A stretch of 64,000 nucleotides of DNA from NCBI GenBank assembly GCA_018394315.1, contig CP074575.1, positions 1,520,615 through 1,584,614 on the forward strand. The letters run 5' to 3'. Source of the DNA: Mycoplasmatota bacterium. GTDB taxonomy: Bacteria; Bacillota_I; Bacilli_A; MAG-NZ. The notes under the pieces were generated by a model that worked only from the letters and a program-made list of their open reading frames with translations, had not been told where the DNA came from and did no database searches. Positions 54,770 through 63,436 of the stretch are shown piece after piece. Every line of letters starts with the position of its first letter. The first letter of the stretch is position 1. The translations under genes and the position numbers were made by a program.

Positions 54770-54818
54770 GATTATAATTAAGGCGAACACCTCGCTTAAG
54801 TATACATCAATTATAATC
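54770..54818. promoter_or_regulatory. Nested palindromes upstream of the Fic-like gene
   Basis: GATTATAATT (54770-54779) and AATTATAATC (54809-54818) are a perfect inverted repeat. Within lies TTAAGGCGA (54778-54786) facing TCGCTTAA (54792-54799) with one bulge. The site is 50 to 100 bases before the Fic-like start and could be an operator for its winged helix. Confidence 0.5.
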
Positions 54819-54838
54819 ATCTATCAATCTATGAGTAT

Positions 54839-54860
54839 AAAAAAAGAAGTGTTAACTTCT
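54839..54860 (-). terminator. Terminator after parC
   Basis: AGAAGT (54845-54850) pairs with ACTTCT (54855-54860). On the minus strand the A run at 54839-54845 is the U tract. Confidence 0.75.
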
Positions 54861-57492
54861 AGAATAGTTTTTCTTGTTTCACTTCTTCCTTTTTATTGTC
54901 AATTTCTTTAGTTGAATTATTATCTGAAAAGTTATCGTTATCTTCAAACAAATTATCTAGATCTATGTAATCATCAATATACTCTTTTTTTGCTTCTTTC
55001 ACTTCTTCTTGTTCTTCTCTTTCAATTTCTGAAACATTAAACTCCAAAAGTCGATTAATTTTGACAATTCCTGTAGGTTCTCCATTTGAATCATTAAGAT
55101 ATTTTTTCCCATTAATTGATGTTGGATATTTAATTGAATATGCTTCAACTTCTTTATTTGATATACTAGCTAACAGCATAATAGGAATGTTACCTTTGTA
55201 TTCTGTTTTTGTTAGTTTAATTGCAGATACAATATCATGAGTGTTCTTTTTGTTTGAAGTAAGTTGAATAGGTTTTCTGTTTCTTGTAAGTAAATCTAAT
55301 TTATTCACTGCAGTTCGGATGACATTTCCCTTTTTAGATAATAGAATAGTATCATCATTCTCATTTGCAAACATTGAAAATACAACTTTATCATTAGCTC
55401 GATTTTTTAAATTGATACTACTAACTCCTAATGCATTAGTACTTAATAAACTTATATCGGTTGAATGATATCTTATAGCTGCACCTTCAGAACTATAGAC
55501 AACTATGTCTTGCTCACTTGTACCGAAATCTACACTAACAACCTCATCTGTTTTTTTGAGTTTTATTGCTTTCAACTTTTTATTATATCTTTGTACTTCG
55601 AACTCATATAATTTAGTTTTCTTTATCATTCCGTTTTTAGTTCCAATAAGTACATCAATGTCTAAATTGAAGTTTTTAACTAATATAGAATTGATTACAT
55701 GTTCATCATTATCAATTAATACTAGATTGCTAATGTGAGTTCCGACTTCTTTCCATTTAAACTCACTTATTTTAAAAACAGGTAAATAGATATAATTTCC
55801 TTTGTTAGTAAACAGTAACATCGTATCAAGCGTACTAGCTTCATAAATTGCTTTTAAGACATCCTTTTCTTTTAATCCGCAATTCTCTTCACCGGAAGCG
55901 TTATAACTTCTTAGACTTGATCTTTTTAAATATCCATCATTTGATAATGCAACAATTACCTCTTCTTCAGGTATTAATTCCATTTCATTTATTTTAATTT
56001 CAGATAACTCTTCTTCGATTAAAGACTTTCTATCTGTCGCTAGATTATCTTTAATAATTGATAACTCATCAATAATTACTCGTTTTAGTTCTTCTTCACT
56101 AGAAAGTATTTTCTTAAGTTTAGTTATCTCATTATTAAGATTTCGTTTCTCACTTCTTAAATCTTTTATATCCGTATTGGACAATCTATATAGTTGTAAA
56201 GTTACAATGGCTTCAGCTTGTATTTCAGAGAACTCATATTTTTCAATAATCATCTCTTTAGCGTTTGCTTTATTTTTACTGTCTCTAATTGTTTGAATTA
56301 CTTGATCCAAAATATCTACCATTCTAATAAGTCCATCAACTATATGTAGTCTTTTCTTTACTCTTGTTAGTTCAAAGTTAGATTTATTTGTGATTACATC
56401 TTTTTGATGATTTATATAAGCGTCTAGTATTTCTATTAATCCCATTAGTACTGGTCGCTTATTGTGAATCGCTACCATATTAAACGAATAATTTCTTTGT
56501 AAATCAGTTGTTTTATATAAGTAGTTAATAATTAAATTAGGATCATTATCTTTTTTCACATCAATGACTATTCTTAATCCTTCCCGGTCCGACTCGTCTC
56601 TTACTTCAACCATTCCAGGTATTTTCTTTGCTAGTCTTAGTTCTTCTATTTTTCGAACCAGTACCGCCTTATTTATCTCATAAGGAATTTGAGTAATAAT
56701 CAATTGGTTTTTAACTACTTCTACTAGAGCTCTTATTCTAACTTTACCTTTACCTGTTTGATAAGCATTCTTAATTCCAGCTAGCCCTTGAATTATTCCT
56801 CCTGTAGGAAAATCAGGACCCTTTATAAATTCCATAATATCATTTAATGTTGAATAAGGATTATTAATACGGTATATAGTTCCATCAATTATTTCTCCTA
56901 AATTGTGAGGAGGTATATCTGTAGCGTAACCACTAGAAATTCCTGTTGCACCATTAACTAATAGATTGGGAAATTTACTTGGAAGAACGATTGGTTCATA
57001 TTCTTCATCATCAAAATTAGGTATAAAGTCTACAGTGTTTTTATTAATGTCTTTTAATAATTCTTCAGCAATAACAGATAGTCGTGCTTCAGTATAACGC
57101 ATTGCTGCAGCACTATCTCCGTCTATTGATCCGTTGTTACCATGCATATCGATAAGCAACATATTTGTTTTCCAGTTTTGAGATAATCTAATCATTGCAT
57201 CATATATTGAGCTATCACCATGAGGATGATATTTCCCCATAACTTCTCCTACAATTCTAGCTGACTTTTTATATGGTTTATTTGCGAACATTCCCATTTT
57301 ATACATACCATATAATATTCTTCTTTGTACGGGCTTTAAACCATCCTTAACATTAGGTAAAGCTCGATCTTGAATAATGTATTTAGAGTAAGTCCCAAAT
57401 CTCTCAGAAACGATAGTTTCTAATTTTTCCCCAATAATCTTCTCATTTATAAATTTATTCAGTTTTTCCGAAATGCTTTTTCTTCTTGCCAT
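54859..57492 (-). CDS. parC: DNA topoisomerase IV subunit A
   Basis: The start is ATG 57492, with GGTG six bases upstream; GTG codons at 57501 and 57504 are alternatives inside parE. The roughly 877-residue protein has RALPNVKDGLKPVQRRILYG, the quinolone region YHPHGDSSIYDAMIRLSQNW, the catalytic tyrosine in AAAMRYTEARLS, and a C-terminal beta-pinwheel. SSIYDA, not SAVYDT, marks it as ParC and not GyrA. The QRDR residues are wild type. An acidic, repetitive tail (residues 835-877) follows the pinwheel. Confidence 0.93.
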   Translation of the reverse strand: MARRKSISEKLNKFINEKIIGEKLETIVSERFGTYSKYIIQDRALPNVKDGLKPVQRRILYGMYKMGMFANKPYKKSARIVGEVMGKYHPHGDSSIYDAMIRLSQNWKTNMLLIDMHGNNGSIDGDSAAAMRYTEARLSVIAEELLKDINKNTVDFIPNFDDEEYEPIVLPSKFPNLLVNGATGISSGYATDIPPHNLGEIIDGTIYRINNPYSTLNDIMEFIKGPDFPTGGIIQGLAGIKNAYQTGKGKVRIRALVEVVKNQLIITQIPYEINKAVLVRKIEELRLAKKIPGMVEVRDESDREGLRIVIDVKKDNDPNLIINYLYKTTDLQRNYSFNMVAIHNKRPVLMGLIEILDAYINHQKDVITNKSNFELTRVKKRLHIVDGLIRMVDILDQVIQTIRDSKNKANAKEMIIEKYEFSEIQAEAIVTLQLYRLSNTDIKDLRSEKRNLNNEITKLKKILSSEEELKRVIIDELSIIKDNLATDRKSLIEEELSEIKINEMELIPEEEVIVALSNDGYLKRSSLRSYNASGEENCGLKEKDVLKAIYEASTLDTMLLFTNKGNYIYLPVFKISEFKWKEVGTHISNLVLIDNDEHVINSILVKNFNLDIDVLIGTKNGMIKKTKLYEFEVQRYNKKLKAIKLKKTDEVVSVDFGTSEQDIVVYSSEGAAIRYHSTDISLLSTNALGVSSINLKNRANDKVVFSMFANENDDTILLSKKGNVIRTAVNKLDLLTRNRKPIQLTSNKKNTHDIVSAIKLTKTEYKGNIPIMLLASISNKEVEAYSIKYPTSINGKKYLNDSNGEPTGIVKINRLLEFNVSEIEREEQEEVKEAKKEYIDDYIDLDNLFEDNDNFSDNNSTKEIDNKKEEVKQEKLF

Positions 57493-57493
57493 T

Positions 57494-59416
57494 CTATTCA
57501 CCACTGTCTATTAAGAAATCATCTTCATTCGCAAAAGAAATGTTATTCTCAATCCAATCTCTTCTTGGCTCCACTTTATCACCCATTAACGTACTTATTC
57601 TTTGCTCAGCATCAGATATATCTTCTATCTTAACTTGAATTAGTGTTCTAGTCTCAGGGTTCATAGTAGTATCCCATAATTGATCTGCGTTCATCTCGCC
57701 TAAACCTTTAAATCTTTGAATGTTGAATTTCTTATCTTTAACCAGTTTAGATAATTCCTCTTCATTCCATGCATACTTGATTTTATCTTTTCCTTTTTGG
57801 AAAGTTACTTTATACAGTGGTGGCTGCGCTATATATATTTTTCCCGCTTGAATTAATTCTGGCATATATCTAAAAAAGAAGGTTAAAAGTAAAACCTGAA
57901 TATGTGCCCCATCGGTATCTGCATCCGTCATAATTATTATTTTATTGTATTGTGCTAATTTCAAGTCAAAGTCGATTCCAAATCCAGCACCTATTGTATT
58001 AATAATAGTACTTATCTCTTCATTTTTTAATACGTCTTGAATTTTAGCTCTTTCCGAATTGATTACTTTACCTCTTAAAGGTAAAATAGCTTGGAATTTT
58101 CGATCTCTACCTTGCTTTGCAGATCCACCTGCCGAATCTCCTTCGACTAAGAATAATTCTTTTTTTAAAGGATCTTTAGTTTGAGCTGGTGACAGCTTCC
58201 CACTTAAGTTGGTATCTTTCTTACCACGTTTCTTTTCCATACGGGCATCTTCACGTGCTTTTCTAGCAGCATCTCTAGCTTTACGCGCGTTTACTGATTT
58301 AGATATAAGATTATGAGACAACTCAGCATTCTCTTCTAAAAAGTATCTCATTTTATCTAGGAGTACATTATCAACTGCAGTCCTAGCTTCAGGAGTACCT
58401 AATTTAGATTTAGTTTGTCCCTCGAACTGAAGTAAGTGTTCTGGGATTTTAACGGATAATACAGCTGTTAATCCTTCTCTTATATCTACTCCCTCTAGAT
58501 TTAAATCTTTCTCTTTAAGTAATCCTATTTTTCTTCCGTGTTCATTAAAAATCTTTGTTAGACCAGTTTTGAAACCCGTTTCATGTGTTCCACCATCTTT
58601 AGTTCTAACATTGTTCACAAACGATATTAAATTATCAGAATAACTTTTAGTAAATTGAATAGATACTTCTACTTGTATCTCGTTTGAAGTACCTTCAAAA
58701 TAAATTGTATCATGGTATGACTTTTTGTTTTCATTCAAGAAATTGACAAACTCAATGATCCCATTCTCATAATAGAATGTATCTTCTTTTTTATTACGTT
58801 TATCAATTAATTGTATGTTAAGTTTCTTTACTAAAAACGCAGATTGTCTTAATCTATTAGCGATAGTTTCATAATTATATAATGTAGTAGAAAAATATTT
58901 TGGATCTGGTTTGAACCAAATTTTACTTCCTGTCTTTCTAGTCTTACCTATTACTTCTAATTTCGAATCAACTTTGCCGCCATCAACAAATTTTTGTCGA
59001 TAAGTTTTACCATCAACATTAACGGTAACTATAAGCCATTCGCTTAATGCGTTTACAACAGATGCTCCAACTCCGTGTAATCCCCCAGAAATTTTATAAC
59101 CACTACTGCCTCCGAATTTTCCTCCTGCATGAAGTTGTGTGAAAATAACTTCAGTTGTAGGTACTCCAGTTGAATGTAATCCTACAGGTATTCCACGACC
59201 GTTATCTTCTACTTCAATTGAGTTATCTTCATGTATTGTTACTTTTATAGAATTAGCTACATTTATTAAAACCTCATCGATTGAATTATCAACTATTTCC
59301 CACACTAAATGGTGTAATCCACGTGAGTCTGTGGAACCTATATACATACCAGGTCTTTTTCTTACAGCATCAAGACCTTCTAATATTTGTATTGAATCAG
59401 CATTATATTTAGTCAT
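57494..59416 (-). CDS. parE: DNA topoisomerase IV subunit B
   Basis: The 640-residue protein has a GHKL ATPase (LEGLDAVRKRPGMYIGSTD, EIVDNSIDE, DNGRGIPV, and GLHGVGASVVNAL), and a TOPRIM domain (LFLVEGDSAGGSAKQGRDR and DADTDGAHI). With ParC it separates daughter chromosomes. SRGLHHLVWEIVDNSIDE fits ParE. AAAGGAAG precedes the ATG. parC begins one base after its stop, and plsY is divergent, the B. subtilis arrangement. Confidence 0.95.
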   Translation of the reverse strand: MTKYNADSIQILEGLDAVRKRPGMYIGSTDSRGLHHLVWEIVDNSIDEVLINVANSIKVTIHEDNSIEVEDNGRGIPVGLHSTGVPTTEVIFTQLHAGGKFGGSSGYKISGGLHGVGASVVNALSEWLIVTVNVDGKTYRQKFVDGGKVDSKLEVIGKTRKTGSKIWFKPDPKYFSTTLYNYETIANRLRQSAFLVKKLNIQLIDKRNKKEDTFYYENGIIEFVNFLNENKKSYHDTIYFEGTSNEIQVEVSIQFTKSYSDNLISFVNNVRTKDGGTHETGFKTGLTKIFNEHGRKIGLLKEKDLNLEGVDIREGLTAVLSVKIPEHLLQFEGQTKSKLGTPEARTAVDNVLLDKMRYFLEENAELSHNLISKSVNARKARDAARKAREDARMEKKRGKKDTNLSGKLSPAQTKDPLKKELFLVEGDSAGGSAKQGRDRKFQAILPLRGKVINSERAKIQDVLKNEEISTIINTIGAGFGIDFDLKLAQYNKIIIMTDADTDGAHIQVLLLTFFFRYMPELIQAGKIYIAQPPLYKVTFQKGKDKIKYAWNEEELSKLVKDKKFNIQRFKGLGEMNADQLWDTTMNPETRTLIQVKIEDISDAEQRISTLMGDKVEPRRDWIENNISFANEDDFLIDSGE

Positions 59417-59490
59417 ATCTTCACTTCCTTTTGCATATTTACTTTATGAATAATTATGTTAAAATTATAACTATGAAATGAGGTGTTAAT

Positions 59491-60087
59491 TTGAATGAAT
59501 TTATATGGATTATTATAGCATACTTACTTGGCTCAATTCCATTTTCGTTAATAATAGGTATGATATTTAAAAAAATTGATATAAGGAACCATGGGAGTGG
59601 TAACCTGGGTGGAACTAATGCAGTAAGAGTTTTAGGTGCGAAATACGGTGTTCCAGCTGGATTACTTGATATTAGTAAAGCATTGATTGTAGTTTATTTA
59701 GCTTCAAGTGGAAATATCGATTTTGGTTATTCTCCAATATATTTAGGAGTTGCAGCAACAATTGGACATTGCTACCCGTTATTTGCAAAATTTAGAGGTG
59801 GGAAAGCTGTGTCTACTACAATGGGTACTTTATTAGGATTCTCTCCGGTTATAGGAATGGTCGCGATAGTAATCGCAATTATTGTAATACTGGTTTCAAA
59901 GTATGTTTCTGTTGGTTCTACAGTTTTAGGTTTATCAGCATTATTAATAATGATCTTTAATCCGAATTACTATAGTTCAGTTATCGCATGTTCAATACTA
60001 TTTGTGTTTATAATTTATAGACATATTCCAAATTATAAGAGATTAGCAAATGGAACAGAAAACAAACTGAGTTTTGGTAAAAATTAA
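59491..60087 (+). CDS. plsY: Acyl-phosphate:glycerol-3-phosphate acyltransferase PlsY
   Basis: The 198-residue membrane protein starts at TTG 59491 (GAGGTG five bases upstream; the nearby ATG is out of frame). PlsY motifs are YLLGSIPFSLIIG, RNHGSGNLGGTNAVRVLG, HCYPLFAKFRGGKAVSTTMG, and RHIPNYKRLANGTENK. It adds the first acyl chain to glycerol 3-phosphate from acyl phosphate. It is divergent from parE as in Bacillus. Confidence 0.95.
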   Translation: MNEFIWIIIAYLLGSIPFSLIIGMIFKKIDIRNHGSGNLGGTNAVRVLGAKYGVPAGLLDISKALIVVYLASSGNIDFGYSPIYLGVAATIGHCYPLFAKFRGGKAVSTTMGTLLGFSPVIGMVAIVIAIIVILVSKYVSVGSTVLGLSALLIMIFNPNYYSSVIACSILFVFIIYRHIPNYKRLANGTENKLSFGKN

Positions 60088-60122
60088 AAACCTCTAGAGT
60101 TTCCTCTATGAGGTTTTTTATT
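60087..60122. terminator. Bidirectional terminator between plsY and yneF
   Basis: AAAACCTC (60087-60094) pairs with GAGGTTTT (60110-60117), with inner TAGAG/CTCTA. It has A-rich sequence before and T-rich sequence after. Confidence 0.85.
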
Positions 60123-60339
60123 TTTGTAAATTCATACTAGCCATTACTTGTCTAACTTGTTTTTCAGAAGGTTTTCTACCCATCTGAGAAAACATGGCTC
60201 TAACCATCTTTTCAGTCATTGGGGGATTCTCAGCAAGATACTTTTTCGTATATCTTTGTGAAAAGTAAAATCCTAACGCCCCTCCAACTAATAATGTAAC
60301 AACTATTATTACAATAAATAGCCATATTTCTATATTCAT
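60118..60339 (-). CDS. yneF: YneF/UPF0154 small membrane protein
   Basis: The 73-residue protein has one N-terminal membrane segment (residues 5-26) and the highly conserved UPF0154 tail: FYFSQRYTKKYLAENPPMTE and MFSQMGRKPSEKQVRQVMASM. The family is nearly universal in Bacillota and Mollicutes; its function is unknown. AAGGAGTGAT precedes the ATG. Confidence 0.93.
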   Translation of the reverse strand: MNIEIWLFIVIIVVTLLVGGALGFYFSQRYTKKYLAENPPMTEKMVRAMFSQMGRKPSEKQVRQVMASMNLQK

Positions 60340-60495
60340 AATATCACTCCTTAACCATATTAATTTTATACTATTGATTAAGTTATTTCAAGGTATATTA
60401 AGGTATAATCACTATTTACAGTTTATTTCTATTTCAACAATTTTAAGACTAAAAATGTAATTATTTATAACTTTCAAAAATTTGTAAAAAAATGG

Positions 60496-60523
60496 TTTAC
60501 AAATGAATACTTTGTGATAAAAT
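60496..60523 (+). promoter_or_regulatory. Probable promoter of the ferredoxin gene
   Basis: TTTACA (60496-60501), 16-base spacer, TAAAAT (60518-60523), 30 bases upstream of the start codon. Confidence 0.6.
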
Positions 60524-60553
60524 AAGGTAGAAATTATAAAAGGAGGTACTCAT

Positions 60554-60721
60554 ATGCCAAGATTTATTAATGATGATTGTATCGCTTGTGGTGCATGTCA
60601 AGCTGAATGTCCAGTTGATTGTATCGCTGAAGGGGATATCTTTGTTATCGATGAAGATGTATGTACTGATTGCGGTGCATGTGAAGAGGTTTGTCCAACT
60701 GATGCAATAAATGAAAGATAA
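60554..60721 (+). CDS. Clostridial-type 2[4Fe-4S] ferredoxin
   Basis: A 55-residue protein with ATG at 60554 and AGGAGG seven bases upstream. It has two complete cluster motifs: CIACGACQAECPVDCI and CTDCGACEEVCPTDAI. It is a low-potential electron carrier, typical of anaerobes with pyruvate:ferredoxin oxidoreductase or hydrogenase. The well-formed binding site, promoter and terminator suggest a strongly expressed single gene. Confidence 0.97.
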   Translation: MPRFINDDCIACGACQAECPVDCIAEGDIFVIDEDVCTDCGACEEVCPTDAINER

Positions 60722-60740
60722 TTTTTAATTTTAAGAAATT

Positions 60741-60764
60741 AATTCCCACTGGGAATTTTTTTTA
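60741..60764 (+). terminator. Terminator after ferredoxin
   Basis: AATTCCC (60741-60747) pairs with GGGAATT (60751-60757), followed by Ts. Confidence 0.9.
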
Positions 60765-60787
60765 TTTTCTTAATAAAAGTATAAGTA

Positions 60788-61375
60788 TTAAACCTTTAAA
60801 TAGATCCTATTTTTTTCTACTTTAATTTTCCCCTCATTAGATAACGAAGTTAGCTTTCTACTTAAGGTCTCTCTTCTTAACCCGATAAAACTTGCTAAAT
60901 CAGTCTTACTGAATGGTAAATCAACAAATTTGTTTTTTCCAATACATTTACCAAATCGTTCATACAACTCATTCAAAGCTATCAAAATTCTTTCTTCGAT
61001 TTCTGAAGTATTAGCTAAATAGTTTTTAAAATTCATTAACTTTCTAGAAGTAAAGTTAATATAGTTTTTCAAAACATTCTTATCTTGTAAAGCTTCATAC
61101 ATTTGTTCGACTGTTACTTTGACTAGTTTTACATCACTAAGAGCAATACAACTAAGGTTATATTCTGTATCATCCCCAAACATTAAAGTTACAGCTAAAT
61201 AATCATTGTCAGTTAATATATCAACTATTTTTTCATTTCCGTCTTCTGTATATTTAAAGACCTTAACAACACCTTCTAAGACGCAATATACATATTGGAT
61301 TTTATGAAAGTCTCTAAATACAATTCCATTCTTTTTTATGTCTATAATCATTTCATCTTTATGTAAGTACATCAT
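60788..61375 (-). CDS. Crp/Fnr-family transcription regulator
   Basis: The 195-residue protein has an N-terminal cyclic-nucleotide-binding-type barrel (YVYCVLEGVVKVFKYTEDGNEKIVDIL) and a C-terminal winged helix (FSKTDLASFIGLRRETLSRKLTSL). There is no N-terminal cysteine set, so it is not an oxygen-sensing Fnr of the usual kind; the ligand is unknown. AAGGA precedes the ATG. It lies downstream of the metal-type operon but is separated from it by a terminator at 61466-61489. Confidence 0.9.
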   Translation of the reverse strand: MMYLHKDEMIIDIKKNGIVFRDFHKIQYVYCVLEGVVKVFKYTEDGNEKIVDILTDNDYLAVTLMFGDDTEYNLSCIALSDVKLVKVTVEQMYEALQDKNVLKNYINFTSRKLMNFKNYLANTSEIEERILIALNELYERFGKCIGKNKFVDLPFSKTDLASFIGLRRETLSRKLTSLSNEGKIKVEKNRIYLKV

Positions 61376-61465
61376 ATCTATCCTTTTCTTTTATTCTTTG
61401 TTATTTATAATATAATTACTTATTCTAATTGTAGCACAAAGATTTATCAGGATATAATTAATACT

Positions 61466-61489
61466 AAAAAAGATGTCATAAGACATCTT
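61466..61489 (-). terminator. Terminator of the right-end operon
   Basis: AAGATGTC (61470-61477) pairs with GACATCTT (61482-61489). The A run at 61466-61470 is the U tract on the minus strand. Confidence 0.8.
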
Positions 61490-61727
61490 AATAACTTATT
61501 CCTGCTGGCATAACTTTACTTGGGTCATGACTTGAACATGGAGTAACTCCATAAACCATTCCACACTTAGGACACTTAGCTTCAAATGTTTCCATTTCGA
61601 AAGTCTCACCACACTCGCATTGAATATCGTGTGCCATTGGCAACATACCTTCACTGAATCCCATCATTCTTACTTTATCTACCATTTGCTTTCCATTCTC
61701 AAATGATCCGCTACATCCTTCATGCAT
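61488..61727 (-). CDS. Cysteine-rich zinc-ribbon-like small protein
   Basis: The 79-residue protein has Cys5 (HEGCSGS), a CxC pair (Cys37, Cys39), a CxxC pair (Cys52, Cys55) in AKCPKCGMVYGVTPCSSH and Cys64 with His67. The CxC/CxxC set should bind one zinc or an iron-sulfur centre; Cys5 and the Cys64-x2-His67 end could be a second metal site. I do not recognise a named family. Its ribosome binding site GAGGAGG lies within the ABC ATPase gene, which it overlaps by 8 bases, so its production is tied to that of the ATPase. It is last in the operon. Confidence 0.8.
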   Translation of the reverse strand: MHEGCSGSFENGKQMVDKVRMMGFSEGMLPMAHDIQCECGETFEMETFEAKCPKCGMVYGVTPCSSHDPSKVMPAGISY

Positions 61728-62742
61728 TTTCTATTTCCTCCTCGAATTCTAATTTCTTTCCATAACGTAATTTGTTACGCATATTAAACATTATCTTATC
61801 CAGTTTCTCTAGCTTATGTAAAATATTACGTTCTTCGTCTGAAGTGTCAACTATCTTATCTATTCCCCCATTATTAATTATTATCCTCTTATCACCCATT
61901 AATGCTAAGATGGGGTCATGCGTAGACATTAGAACTATTTTTTCTTCACTAACTAAAAGTTCTAATGCTTTTTTTCTGTCAATTCCGGCATTCTCTATTT
62001 CATCAATAAGAACAATTGGCGACTTTGATAAAATTGCAGTATCAGCAATCATCAACGCCCTTGATTGACCACCACTTAAAGATGTGATAGGTGTATCTAG
62101 TTTAAATGTTTCTCCGGCTAAATCATTAGCTTTATCAAAGATATTTTTAATAATGTCATCCTTATTTTCAACTAGTCTACTACTTGCATGTAAATCTAGA
62201 AACTCTTCAACTGTTAAATCCATAACGAAATTCATGTTCTGTGATAGTTGTGCTACTAGTTTATTACTAGCAGAAAATCTCTCTTTCGTTTCTAAAGTTT
62301 TCCCGTTTATTAATACAGTTCTCTTAGTCGGGGTATCTTTATTAGCTGCCCATTCAATATCAGCTAGTAATCTACTTTTACCACTTCCTGTTGGACCTAC
62401 AATACAAATAATCTCGCCACTTTTAATTTCTAGTTCGTCATAATTTTCTTTGGAACCATCTTTATAGAACCCTGGTAAGATTGTAATATTATGTGCTTCA
62501 ATAGCTTCATCAGTATAGAAACTTTTCATCATTTCAATATATTCAAGTAAATGAACTTTAAATACTTCTATATTAATAGCACGATCTTCAATTATATCTT
62601 CATCAATATTTTCCAATGCTTCATCAATAGTTAAATGTTCTAATCCTTCTATCGGAATAAAGTTTTCAGAGAAGAAATCTCTAGCGTATGGATAATTATT
62701 AAAAAGTTCAAGTATAGTTAATTCTTTAAAATTAATTTGCAT
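61720..62742 (-). CDS. ABC-type ATPase with extra N-terminal domain, no permease
   Basis: The 340-residue soluble protein begins with an unusual 75-residue part (TILELFNNYPYARDFFSENF...IDEALENI) that looks like a short helical DUF1858/ScdA_N-like module, though this is tentative. An ABC ATPase follows: Walker A GPTGSGKS (116-123), Q-loop near 166, signature LSGGQ (222-226), Walker B IVLIDEIENAG (243-253), and His-loop STHD (273-276). All catalytic motifs are intact. No membrane subunit is encoded nearby. It overlaps the P-loop protein gene upstream by 11 bases. Confidence 0.85.
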   Translation of the reverse strand: MQINFKELTILELFNNYPYARDFFSENFIPIEGLEHLTIDEALENIDEDIIEDRAINIEVFKVHLLEYIEMMKSFYTDEAIEAHNITILPGFYKDGSKENYDELEIKSGEIICIVGPTGSGKSRLLADIEWAANKDTPTKRTVLINGKTLETKERFSASNKLVAQLSQNMNFVMDLTVEEFLDLHASSRLVENKDDIIKNIFDKANDLAGETFKLDTPITSLSGGQSRALMIADTAILSKSPIVLIDEIENAGIDRKKALELLVSEEKIVLMSTHDPILALMGDKRIIINNGGIDKIVDTSDEERNILHKLEKLDKIMFNMRNKLRYGKKLEFEEEIENA

Positions 62743-63436
62743 TATAATTACCTAAATCTATCTTTCTCACATTACCTAACTGATGTGCCTTACCAATCCT
62801 AGTTTCACCAGTACAGTATGAGCATAAAGCACTAGGCATTGAGAATCTTAGTTTAGATCCCTCTAAAGTTTTAATGTTTGCCTTTTCATCATATATTAAA
62901 GTTGATAACTCATATGCACCTTGACCATTCAATCCATTAATATGCATTATCGTAGCTTTTGGATTAACACTTTGAACTTTCATTGCGAATACTTCTCTTT
63001 CTGCTTGAGATACAATATCACCTTTTGTGATAACTACAATATCAGCTGATTTTAGCATTGGCCCTATTTTCTTTGGAGTATTAATCCCACTTAAATTATC
63101 AATTACACATATCGCCTTAATCTCTTTTACATAAGGTGAACACCTATTACATAATCCAGCACTTTCTGTAATTAATAGGTCTAAGCCTTTTGCTTGTCCC
63201 CATTGAACTACTTCTTCAACATTAGATATAAAATAGTGATCAGGACATAAAGAGCCACTCAATCCTTTTTTTACTGGTACACCTATTTTTTCATATAATA
63301 TGTCATCATCTGTATATAGACAATCAAACTTGACAACACCAACTTTGACTCCACGCCTAATAAGGTTATCAATAGTTTTAATTATTACAGAAGTTTTACC
63401 ACTTGAAGGTGGCCCAGATATTGTTATAAAATCCAT
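62732..63436 (-). CDS. HypB/UreG/CobW-like P-loop nucleotide-binding protein
   Basis: The 234-residue protein has Walker A ISGPPSSGKTSVI (6-18), an acidic switch region (LLITESAGLCNRCSPYV, 88-103) and the guanine-type motif VITKGDIVSQAEREVF (135-150, TKGD in the NKxD place). This is the layout of HypB and UreG metal-insertion GTPases. It has two CxxC pairs (Cys96-Cys99, right in the switch region, and Cys205-Cys208) plus Cys39 and Cys64, suggesting metal or cluster binding coupled to nucleotide state. It begins directly after the binding-protein-like gene stop (TAAATG). Confidence 0.85.
   Translation of the reverse strand: MDFITISGPPSSGKTSVIIKTIDNLIRRGVKVGVVKFDCLYTDDDILYEKIGVPVKKGLSGSLCPDHYFISNVEEVVQWGQAKGLDLLITESAGLCNRCSPYVKEIKAICVIDNLSGINTPKKIGPMLKSADIVVITKGDIVSQAEREVFAMKVQSVNPKATIMHINGLNGQGAYELSTLIYDEKANIKTLEGSKLRFSMPSALCSYCTGETRIGKAHQLGNVRKIDLGNYNAN

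Noticed and set aside
54859-59416. Reading the two topoisomerase genes as gyrB-gyrA
   Set aside because: SSIYDA in the A subunit, the GyrA-box-poor C-terminus and the divergent plsY neighbour all point to topoisomerase IV.
61772-62443. Plus-strand open frames opposite the ABC ATPase
   Set aside because: They are serine- and leucine-rich shadow translations of the ATPase gene with no domain and no initiation signals.
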